From positions 160,664,438 through 160,728,437 of the forward strand of contig NC_080540.1 of assembly GCF_028640845.1 (NCBI RefSeq): DNA of 64,000 nt, in the 5' to 3' direction. Position 1 is the first letter of the stretch. Each line of letters opens with the position of its first letter. Source of the DNA: Ahaetulla prasina. Taxonomy: Eukaryota; Chordata; Lepidosauria; Squamata; Colubridae. Under the pieces are notes generated by a model, which had not been told where the DNA came from, did no database searches, and saw nothing but the letters and a program-made list of their open reading frames with translations. Shown here piece after piece: positions 47,401 through 59,400 of this stretch. The translations under genes and the position numbers were made by a program.

Positions 47401-50400
47401 CAAGTTGTATGTCATGCCAACAAAAACAGGTGTGTGTGAAAACAAACATTCTTCCCAACATATAAACTCTGCAAGTAGTATGGCAAGGGGACTGTATTTT
47501 TGATATTTTACTCTAGATATGACAGGTTCCTATTGTCTGCTACAGAAGTGATAAATCATATTAGCAAAACACGCACACTCAATAGTACTTGCACACTTTT
47601 CCACCAGTGTTTAAATTTGTGTCATCTATTAGTTTACATTTGTATGATGGGTTTCTGAGGTCACTTTCCCTCGCCCCCCCAAAAAAGTATGCTTATTTTG
47701 TTGTTTCCAAGGAGTCGCTTCTTACCATTCTGAGCAAGAGAAAAGTTCAATACACATGATACAGGTAGACTGTGAGAGTGAAGCTGACCTAGAGCCGCTC
47801 CTTCTCTTCTTGTGTTGAGTTCGCACTCTGTCAGCCCCCTGAGACCTATCACTTTCAACAACCAAAGGCAAAGGGAAGGGCTTGTGGAGGAGTTCAACAT
47901 TTTCAGAGGAAATGCTCGTGTCATAAAATATTGAGGCAAACTGCTAATACTGGACACGTGGGGGCTTCAGACTGAGAGTTACAGAGATAAGATGCTGTGG
48001 GGATAAGTTACCGGCCTGCGTATGGTTTCATTCCTGTAATGGCTCTTCTGCTGTTTCCTGAGTGTTCTTGGTTTCAAAATGTCTATAAAGTGCAAGAACA
48101 ATCAGCTTGGTATTATAAAGCAGTGGCCCCCAACCTTTTGGGCACCAGTGTCCGGTTCCATGGAAAGAGGTTTTTCCATGGATCACAGGGGGGCGTGGTT
48201 TTGTGTGCTGCCTACATCCCGCAGATGGGGCTTCGCTTGATTGACACGGCCCAGTTTCTGGCATGCCGCGGCCCTGTGCCGGTCCATGGACTGGGGATTG
48301 AGGACTCCTGTTGTAAAGGATATAAGAGTTGCATATTTATAGTATAACCCAGGATTGGAGGGAAGAACATCTTCAGAATGTGTCTATGTGAGTGAGGCTA
48401 ATCACACTGTGTTTTATTTTAACCTGATCATTATCTTCCCATCAGGGACTTTTCACAGAAAGACACATATGATCCGTCCCACGCATATGACTATGTTCTC
48501 GCATACTTCCCTCTAGTACAAGATCACAACACATTGAAGTGATAATTGCTAGATGGGTTCACAGAGCGAGTGGGTGGAGTATCAAAAATGTGTTCAGTTT
48601 GTGACCTGGTCCTTAAGGGGGGAGCAAATTAAGGGTTGGACAGGATCGCAATTCTCTTATGCCAGATCTCTGCATTGCTCTTGGATGGGCCAAATTGGAA
48701 AGCATTAGCCACCATTTGACTTTCCTACCCGTCTCTCCCTTCCTATTCCAGTTGCCCAGAAGATTGTGAACATGAAGAAACAACAGCAGCTGCTTGCATC
48801 CTGCAAATCTTTGCCCAGCACGCCCAGCCATTCCGCAGTTTCTACACCGGTGGGTGGCATCTGCCTTGTACAAATATAGACCGTGTCTTTTTCTTCCTTT
48901 CAGGAATCATGTTTCTTCAGAAAGGGTGTAAATGTCCCCAGGTCCTTAGTATCTTGGAAGGAAGAAGCTGGCTTGGTGTAAAGACACTGGGTTCTCTTCT
49001 CAGAGATTTAAATCACTCCCATTTGGGGTATGTGCAAAAGGTGAAAAAGGGGTCCAAAGGACCCTCAGATTGGAGAAAAGTCTGCCTGTAGTCAATGGTG
49101 CAATTCACTGGTTGTAACAACCAGTTCGCTTCACGCGCCTTCCGGAGGCTGGAAATGAGCCAGTTTTTCGCCCTCCCCAAACTCTGGAGGCTTTTCTCAA
49201 GCCTCTGGGAGGGCGAAAATGGCCTCCCCCAGGCACCGGAGGCCCTCGGAAGACCAGAAACAGGCTCATTTCCAGACTTCTGGTAGGCCCATTTTTCACC
49301 CTCCCAGAGCCTCTGCGCGCCTCATGTAATATAGCTATTCAGGTAAATTTAAATATCCTTAAACTTAGCTGCCATAATATCAATTAGGTAAAGTTTGAAT
49401 CAGAGATGCTGAATGATTTAAAAAAAAAACAACAATTAAAGATCTCAAAAAAATCTAAAATCAATTTTGGGATTAATGTAAAAAATATATAAAACAAGCG
49501 TAAACAAAAATCAAAATTGATATCCTGCAGTTCATGTGCCATCCTATGAAAATCCTTCCTTAGATTGTCTGCCAGGCAGATGGGAAGACTAACAGGGTTA
49601 ACAAAGGTTGTAGTGTTGATCAGGGATTGTTCTAGGGTAAATCTGTGCAATATGTAGAGATGTGAAGGTTTGGAGGAAAATAGAAATGGGAGAAAAAACG
49701 CTGGCTTTTTTTTTTCTTCCTTCAAGAGGCGTGAATGAAAGGAAGATCAAAAAGTGAAGCAGTATTTTCCCCTTAACCTTTCCAGTTTCATTTTTGGCTA
49801 GTTAGGTGTTGTTGTTTTTTAAGGGGTGGATTGCATCTCTAGCTTTATGTCATCATTGGAAAAAACCCAACTAAAAGAGAGAGAAACTCCCAAAGAGACT
49901 TGTACAGCCAAAGATACCCAGAGATGGAAGACCAAAGAAGAAAAAATACTGCCTTAAATAGCTTCCCTTTTCCCAAAAAGCTGGAATGGGCCTAATTTGC
50001 CCTGATCCTGTGCAAGGTCAAAGACAATCGTATTTATTATCAGGACACTATTAAAACAGCCATAGTTTTCCATTCATATATTGTTGTTAATATTATTATA
50101 AGGCTGCCTGTCAAATACTTAAGAAGGCGGGACATATTAAAAACACAATATAACAGTAAAGAAGAGCCCAAACTAGCAGTTTCTATGCAAAGTTAATGAG
50201 ATAGTCCTGGCTCTTAGATCTTTGCCTTTGGTTCAGTGGCAATTCTATGAAAGCAGATGCCTCGGTTCTGCCTTTTTTCCCATGGGGCAAGGATAGCCTA
50301 TTGCTGGGCTCCATGGGCCCCACAGCAAGAGGCAGGAACACTTTCAAAACTTTCGTTTGAGGGCATGAAGGAATAACACAAATGATGATGATGGCAGGAA

Positions 50401-53400
50401 ATGCTTGACTACATGCGTTTCATGCAAATTGTCTTTAGCTCAGACAGCAGACAGAATGGCTGAAAATATTTTGGGAAGCAGCTCTATCTTTCTGAGACAT
50501 CTTGATAGCCCAGCGGTCATACCAACTGAGTTTTGGCAAATGACAGGTGAAATGGGAATAGTACTATACAGGTAGTCCTCGCCTTGCGACAGTTCGTTTA
50601 GTGGACTGTTCAAAGGTTACAACGGCACTGCAAAAAGTGACTTACAACCATTTTTCACAGTTACAACCTTCGTAGCATCCCCAAGGTCATGTGATCAAAA
50701 TTCAGATGCTTGGCAGCTGATTCATATTTATGACCATGGCTGTGTCCCAGGGTCATGTGATCACCTTTTGCGACCTTTTGACGAGCAAAGTCAATGGGGA
50801 AGCCCGATTCACTTAACAACCGGTGTTACTAACTTATCAATGGCAGTGATTCACTTAACAACTAGGACAAAATATGGGGCAAAACTCACTTAACAGATGT
50901 CTCACTTAACCACAGAAATTTTGGGTTCAATTGGGGTCGTAAGTAGAGGACTACCTGCCTTGCACTAGGTTACATTTGATGTAACATTTACATTTGATGT
51001 AACCAAGTGGTTCAGTGGCCACTTGATGTAACCTAGGTTGATGTAACTTGATGTAACCTAGGTGGCTCAGTGGCTAAGTCGCTGAGCTTGTCAATCAGAA
51101 AGGTTGGCAGTTTGGCTGCTCGAATCCCTAGTATAGGTCTCCTGCGTGAGCAGTGGGTTGGACTAGATGGCCTTCAAGGTCCCTTCCAATTCTGTTACTA
51201 TTAAATTAAATTACTGATTACCTGAGCAAACACTCATGAATATTTGAAACAAAGTAAAACTATGCATGAACACCTAGCAATCAAGGTGATCGCAGTGGTG
51301 AAATCCAATTTTTTTTACTATCGGTTCTGAGGGTGTGGCTTGGTAGGCATGGTGTGGCTTGGTGGGTGTGGCAGGGGAAGGATACTGCAAAATCTCCATT
51401 CCCACCCCACTCCAGGGGAAGGATATTGCAAAATCTCCATTCCCACCCCACTCCTGGGAGAAGGATATTTCAAAATCCCCATTCCCTCCCTACTCCTGGG
51501 GAAGGATACTGCAAAATCTCCATTCCCACCCCACTCTGGGACCAGCCAGAGGTGGTATTTGCCGGTTCTCCGAACTACTCAAAATTTCCGCTACCGGTTC
51601 TCCAGAACCTGTCAGAACTTGCTGGATTTCACCCCTGGGTGATAGCTCTTATACTGGTGCTCTCCTCTTTCTCTTAGGCATAAGTCTTTCTGGATTCTTT
51701 TCTAGGCGAGTAATGGTGGTCATACAAGCGACTACTCTTCATCCCTTCCTTCCACGCCCAATATCAGTCATCGGGAGCTGCGCAGTGAGGCTTCAGCAAT
51801 TATTGGCACACCCAGCTCCCTGCAACGTGGGACCAAACGCCGGACCAGCCTGTTCACTGTGAGTTTCTCGCAGAAGTCCATCAGAATGGAAGAATAAGGA
51901 GAGAAAGCCAAGGGCTGGATGACCTTGGTCAGGTCAAACAAGACACAGTCATTATAAGGAAATTTGGCCAGATTCCAGCTGTTCATTGATTTATCCAGGG
52001 TGAAGAGAAGCTGCTTTCCTCTCCTAGTCATTTAGAGCAGGGCTTTGGGATGGATCTGTCTCTGCCTGCGTTCTCGTAGATGCCAGCTTCCAATCTTGAT
52101 AGCCCTTTTCTGGATTCTCTGGTCTCCCGACCCTCTTTTCAAAGATGATCTAATGATAGACAAGCTCAGCAGTGGAGTTCCCATGGCAAAGTCAATTACA
52201 AACATGCTCAGCGTGATCACTTATCATTTTGGTAAGGTTTGTGTGGGGTCTAGAGCAGGGGTGTCAAACTCAAGGCCCGGGGGTCCGGATCCCACACGGT
52301 CCTATTGCGAACCGGTAGTAAAGGTAAGTAGAACCCACCTCTGGTGTACCCCCTTTTTAAAGTGCTTCAGTTTGAATTATTTTTATAGGAATGTCTCCTG
52401 ATAAAGGGTACCAACAAGGCATTTTGGGCACTATATTGATGGCTTTTCCGGTAAATCAGGGTTAAAGAAAGCCATAGTTCAGTGCAGTTCATAAATGAGG
52501 GGTCCTTGGTGCTCTCTGAGCTTGCTTGTTTTTTTGCAGATGTTTCACTACCCTAACTAGGTAACATCATCAGTGTTAGTAAGGAGTGACGTTTCCTGTC
52601 AGTTTATATACTGGTGACTTGCCTGTCTGTGTGGGTGGGGTGGGGTGATCTTAGGGATTCTTTGGTTGGGCTGTTTACTGATGGCTCCTTGGCAGTTTCT
52701 TGATTGGGGTATTGCTTATTTACCGGTAATTGTTGGTCTGAAGTTGACCTTGGAGTTAATCTATGCTGATCTGGTTGCTGATTACTGGTGGAGAGGTGCT
52801 GGAGTCTTTTTGTTCTCTTTCATAAAGTCAGCCGAGATATTTGAATTGTCTCCTTGTAGAATCGCAGAGGGAGTGATACAGAGAAGAGGAGCCTGGATAG
52901 CCGAGGTGAAAACGCGGGCAGTGGGAGAGCTATACCCATCAAACAGGTAAACCTTTCTTTCTTTCGTTTGGCTTGAGCACTGTTTGTTAATGCTTTCCAT
53001 AGTCAGGGAAGGCACAGGGCAATCTTCATTAAGTTGAAATGCTACCCAAAGATTGCTTCATTTTTCCAGGCTTTTATGGGGGATTTTATTTTATTTTTCT
53101 TGCCTTCCGTTGTGTCTTCCTTCCTGTCCCTCCAGTCAAAGCCGTTTTCTAAAACAGGAATCTCCAACCTTGTCAACTTTTAAGACTTGTGGACTTCAAC
53201 TCTGCTGGCTGAGGAATTCTGGGAGTTGAAGTCCACAAGTCTTAAAGTTGACAAAGTTGGAGACCCCTGTTCTAAAACATCTCTGTTTCTAACTTGGCTT
53301 CAGCTTTTCAAATATTGTCGCAGCTTTCGTTCCTTCTTGAGCTGTTCTTAATTTACGTTGGTTTTTTGGCTTGGTTTTCATCTTACTTTTTTTCTCGTAC

Positions 53401-56400
53401 TATGTACACTGTCCCCAGCCGCTTTGATCTTAAGGTAAACGAAACGAATGACTTGGCTGGCTTGGCTAATGACCGTTGTGTCTCCTGGTAGAGCTTCTTG
53501 CTGAAACGAAGTGGGAATTCTCTGAACAAGGAGTGGAAGAAAAAGTATGTCACTCTGTCCAGTAATGGTCTTCTCTTCTATCACCCCAGCATTAATGTAA
53601 GTTCCTTGTCAGTAGAACAGAGTGTGACATGTGTCCCTAGATGATCTGATCTGATTCACAGAATAAGCAAATTGGTAGGATTTTGATAGGAACCCTTGGG
53701 AGAAAAACACAGCCTGTGAAGTGAACTGGAAGACTTTAGCTACAGCAGCGGTTCTCAACCTGTGGCTCACGACCCCGTTGGGAGTCGAATGATGATTTGC
53801 CAGGGGTCACCTAAGACCATTGGAAATATGGGAAGTATACTTGCGAGTCGAAGAATCGCGCTCCAATGGTTGACTCCACAAGCCAGCTGCAGGCTCTTCA
53901 AATCGCTAGCCGAATTTGGCTTCAGGCGATGAATTAAAAAAGAGAGAAATCTTTGCTCTGATGTCTCCCTCTCAAGCCAGCTGCAATCACTCCCAATCGC
54001 TAGCCTAATCTGGCTTCAGGCACCATAAACTTAATAGGGGAGGAGTCTCCGCTTTAATGCCTCCGTCCTCAAGGCAATCGCAAGCAGTTCAGATCGCTAG
54101 CCAATAGGGCTTCAGGTGTGATAAATTCAAAAAAACAGTTTGCCGCTTTTCTCCCCCCGTCTGCGGTTGGGGTCACCATATTGTGGGAAATTGTATTAAA
54201 GGGGTCGCAGCACTATAAAGGTTGAGAACCACTGAGCTACAGGAAGCATGTATCCATCCCCATTATTTTTCTGCCAGGAAGGGAGCTACTAAAACCTTGA
54301 AATACAGCCTTTCCTCAGCGTAGCACCTTTTAGAAGTGTTGGGCTTCAGTTCCCATAATCTCTGGCCAGCCTATTTTTCCTTATTATAATTGAACTATAT
54401 TCATCACGATGAAGGATCGGTGTTGTGTTCCACAGTATTGATTCTCGCTGTATTCCATGGGAATTTGGGGACAGGTTTATCCAAGGCAAGCACTCTTTTA
54501 GAGGAAAGTAACCTCAGAATATATGACTGGCTGCGCCATTTCATGGATCCCTTAAGTCAAAACTGATTGAGGAATATAGTGAAAAAAACCTTTGATTTGT
54601 GAAATGGGCAAGATGTCATTTGGATTTCACTCCTCTCCCCGGATCCACTTTCTTCCTCCTACTTCATTTGATGTCAGACCCCACGATAGCAGGGAATTGT
54701 GGAAGTTGTAATCAAATACATCCAAGTGCACAGAGATAAAGAAGACCCGTGATGGCGAACCTATGGCATGCCAGCTGTCACCCCAGCCCAGCTCCATCAT
54801 GCATGCGCGTGAGCCTTCCGTTGGCCAGCTGGTCTTCGGGTCTGTGTCGCTCATGCGCAGGGGGTGTGACACATGCAGGGGACGTGCACGTCCATCTGCA
54901 CAGGGGGTGGGGCACATGCACATGCGCCCCCGCCCTGCACCCTGTTTTGGGCCTGGAAGGCCTCCTGCACCAACCTGGAAGCCAAAACGGGGCTCAAGGG
55001 TGCCGCACGCAACCCCCTCGTGCTTCATTTTGGGCCTGGAAGGCCTCCTGCACCAATCTGGAAGCTAAAAAAATGGTGAGGGGGGGATGTGCGCACATGC
55101 ATGGGGGGCGGGCCGCATGCATGGGAAGTGCTCGCATTGCATTTTGAGGGTGCATGTGCGCGCTTTGGGCACTTGGCACCAAAAAGGTTAGCCATCACTG
55201 TTCTAGACCGTGTCATATTTTTGTGTGTGTGTGTACGATAATTGCCCTAAGGATTGTGAATAGCATCTGACATGACCTGGATAGAAATACAGGTTCAAGA
55301 CACCTTCTCAGGCTGGTTAAAGAATTCTAGAATAAGACCATTTCAAAGCCCATGTTTGGCTGATGTCCAGCTTCCTAAGTTTTTCCACCTGTTCTTCCTG
55401 CCTCCCCAGGATTATATCCATGGGACCCATGGGAAAGAAATGGATCTCCTTCGCACCACTGTAAAAGTACCTGGCAAACGCCCGCCCAGAGCCATCTCTG
55501 CCTGTGGTGCCTCCTCAAGTATCAACGGCCTGGTGAAAGACATGAGCAGCGTTGGAGTTGGGGACAGCAGTAGTAAGTGAGCTGTGCTATTTCAGACAAA
55601 ATAGACATAGGGAGAAAGGACCCAGGTGCTGGTTGGCATCAGTACTGTGAGAAAGGCCTGCCAAGCTGAGTGGCAGGGCACTCTTATTGTGACAGTGAGA
55701 ACTAAGACTCTGATAAAATAGCCCAGGGCGGAATATTACAAGCTTTTTGCCAGCCAAGGTGTGTATATAATTACTGTTTGCGAATTCACACTGTGATTCA
55801 TTGCGATGCCTTCATTTACAGTTTTCTGTGTAAGAGTAAGGAGGGAGAGTTCTGTACACTGTTCCTCCTCCTCCTTTTGCACTACAATGTGCCAGTAGTC
55901 ACACTTTTCTTTAACCTTACTTGGCGACAGCCCACAAGAATATGATAGGAAGAATTTATGAAGAACAACAGGTGGTGTTTTTAAATGAGGGTATCCTCAA
56001 GGGTATCCTCAAGAGGGATGCGGTGGCTCAGCGGCTAAGATGCTGAGCTTGTCGATCGAAAAGTTGGCAGTTCAGCGGTTCGAATCCCTAGTGCCGCGTA
56101 ACAGGGTGAGCTCTCATTATTTGTCCCAGCTTCTGCCAACCTAGCAGTTCGAAAGCACGAAAAAAATGCAAGTAGAAAAATAGGGACCACTTTTGGTGGG
56201 AAAGTAACAGCTTTCCGTGCACCTTTAGCGTTTAGTCATACCAGCCACATGACCATGGAGACATCTTCGGACAGCGCTGGCTCTTCGGCTTTGAAACGGA
56301 GATGAGCACTGCCCCCTAGAGTTGGGAACGACTAGCACGTATGTGCAAGGGGAGCCTTTACCTTTACCTTATCATCAAGCATTACAGAATTCTACCTGGG

Positions 56401-59400
56401 AGGAAGCAGGACGAGAGAGAAAGCAGATATGATTAAGCACGGATTTTTTTTTTCCTCTAGTATGCTCAGGATAAGAAGTTATGTCCAACCAGTTTGTATA
56501 TATATATATATCACATCTACATACTTTTTGTATAGCTGCATATTAATGTGTGTTATCTGTGAGGCTACATACTTGGGAAGATTGTCATGTGTTAGCATCA
56601 CGCTTTTCTTTACATAATTTCTGCTGAAAATGTGATACGGAATGACACCCTCTAAGGACAGCTACTTTGACTGCTTTCTCTTTCACGCAAATTTGGCAAA
56701 TGAATGATCCAAAGCCATTGGCTTTCCTGGCTTTTGGCCATTATTGCAGATTTCTCCTACTGTATGGGAAATATATCATATATAATCAAATAGCAGTTTT
56801 TCTGATTAATGTTCAATCTGGGACAATTAGCTGAACATCAAACCAAATCAGATTTGACATAAAATTCCTAATGCTTCCTGTTTGAGCTGCAACATTGATT
56901 GAAGCAAGTGATTGTTCAAATTGAATTCATAAAGCTGGAAAGCCATGTGTTACACACACCCCCGCCCCCCCTCCCCCACCCTGCAGCTCCAGTGCAGAAA
57001 CTGTGCACTGTATAATAATCCAATAGTGACATCTACAGGAGACCTTCCCATTCAATGGCAGCTGGAACATTATTTGGAAAAATGAAAAGTCATCCCAAAT
57101 GACCACCAGTTTTTGCTGTCTTGTTCATGGGTGGTAAAACTGGGGATGGTTTGGCCATGGATAAGACTAAGCAGTGAGCTCAGTCCAGGCCGCTTTGCTC
57201 AGAGATAGCCATCTGCAGGGATCTTGAAAACTTCCTTTTCAATTATTGCTTCTCTCCTCTGGAGTAGCTCATGCCCAGATATTAGAATGGTCCAGTGGTG
57301 AAATCTAATTTTTTTTACTACCGGTTCTGTGGGCGTGGCTTGGTGGGCGTGGTGTGGCTTGGTGGGCGTGGCAGGGGAAGGATACTGCAAAATCCCCATT
57401 CCCTCCCCACTCCTGAGGGAAGGATATTGCAAAATCTCCATTCTGACCCCACTCCTGGAGGAAGGATATTGCAAAATCCCCATTCTCTCCCCGCTCCTGG
57501 GGGAAGGATATTGCAAAATCTCCATTCCCTCCCCACTCCTGGGGGAAGGATATTGCAAAATCTCCATTCCCACCACACACTGGGGCCAGCCAGAGGTGGT
57601 ATTTGCCAATTCTCTGAACTACTCAAAATTTCCGCTACCGGTTCTCCAGAACCTGTCAGAACCTGCTGGATATCACCCCTGGAATGGTCCCTGGCTTTTA
57701 GAAAGTCCATTAAAACCTGGCTGTTCCTGTTACCTCTGGTGAGGAAGAATATTTTAATTTATGGTTTATTGATTGTAGTGTTCCTGGGCATTTAAATGTT
57801 TTTTTCTTTTCCTATTGATTTGCTCTATTATTATTTTTGATATACCGTATTTTTCAGACCATAAGACGCACTGGAATATTAAGACGCACCAAGTTTTCAA
57901 AAAGGAAAACAAGAAAAAAGTAGTTTTTTGGCTCCATGTGTCCCATTTTTGCCCTCCACAGGCAGGCCTGCACTGTGCAGGCCTCCCAAAACCTCTGCAC
58001 GTCCCATTTTTGTGAAAAATGGGTCATTTTTGGCCTCCCAAACCTCCCCATGTATCCTGTTTTTGCCCTCCCCAACCCCCAGGAGCACTCTGCAGGCCTC
58101 CCAAACCCTCTGCACATCCTGTTTTTGCTGGAAAGGGGCCTGTTTTTGGCAAAAACAGGATGCGCAGGGTGGGGTTTCAGGAGGCCAAAAATGGCTGTAT
58201 TCGGTCTATAAGATGCACCAACATTTCCACCTTCTTTTGGGGGGGGAAGGGCATCATACTCTGAAAAGTACGGTAACTATGATTAATCATTTGTTTGTCA
58301 TCTAAATTTCCAAAGATGATGCTTAGAATCAACGAGAAAGGCTTATAAGCCTGAAAAAATAAAAATACTTCTTAAAAATTGGATGGAGGGGGCTGTGACA
58401 GGAGATAATGCTGGTTTATCTCAACAATATCAGGATGGCAGCTACAAATGTTTCTTCAGAATATCCTTAAAGGAACTAATCAGTGGTGGAGTTCAAGTAA
58501 TTTAACAACTGGTTCTCAGCCCTAATGATTTCTTCCAACAACCAGTTTACCAAACTGCTCAGATAGTTAACAACCGGTTCTCCCGAAGTGCTGCGAACTG
58601 GCTGAATCCCACCACTGGAATAATTAACCCTTTAGTTGTGTCCCATGGAAAGCTTCCACCGTTAGCTAATGGGAGATGTGTTACTATAGTCACTGGGAAA
58701 TTGGAAGATGGCTTCAGGCTCAGTCCTAGGTATTGATGAGATTCCTCTGAAGTCCAGCATAAAAACACTCTTTGATTAACCGCCTCCAGGTTCCTAGTGT
58801 CCTCCTCATCCTTCAGCTCTGGTCAAAGAAATTAGAATCCCATTACAAGCTTTAACTTACTTCTGTGTGTACGACTTGCATGCAGGAGACACCTGGTCGC
58901 ATTCTCAACTTCTCCATCTTAAAAGACCTCTAGTAAATGGGCGTTTAAGATCAAACCTATCTGAGATGCCAAATATTGTAACAAGACCAAACCAGCTACA
59001 TATTGATTCTAACAGGTTCATGTGCTTATTCCTTCTTCTCCGTAGCTAGCCCTAGTCCGGGCCTGCTGAATCCTCCAGTTGACCCAGCAGTCAAGCTCTT
59101 AGGCAAACCGGAGCGTTTGCAGCGCTCGGTATCTTCTTCCAAAGCTGGTAAGTTCAGAACAAACAAGAAGCCCCCCCCCCCAGGAGCAGAGAAGATGCCA
59201 AGAAAGGCTAGCTTCTCTGATCCAGTGAGAAAAATTAGCCAGCAGACACATCATCTGTTTCTCCTACCTGTTCCTGCAGAAGTATCCATGGCTGCAGAAG
59301 GACTATCCAGTCCTGGCAGCAGTGGCAAAGATCCTCCTCCATCTCCTATGATTGACAGAAAGAAGCACAGGCGGAAGAAGCTCACCACACCATCCAAAAC

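Noticed and set aside
51333..51862. Three overlapping + strand frames of 100-167 codons
   Set aside because: They are the 42-bp minisatellite read in three phases. Two run on towards the AGAP2 exon 51706-51858 but in the wrong frame.
54627..55216. Several 60-133 codon frames, Cys/His/Pro-rich
   Set aside because: All lie in the GC-rich hAT element 54747-55200 with its internal duplication.
57295..57795. Frames of 130-166 codons on both strands
   Set aside because: Same cause: the 42-bp repeat keeps every phase open. No signal peptide or protein family.
57928..58305. Overlapping frames of 81-125 codons
   Set aside because: They read the repetitive core of the TA-flanked element 57845-58273.
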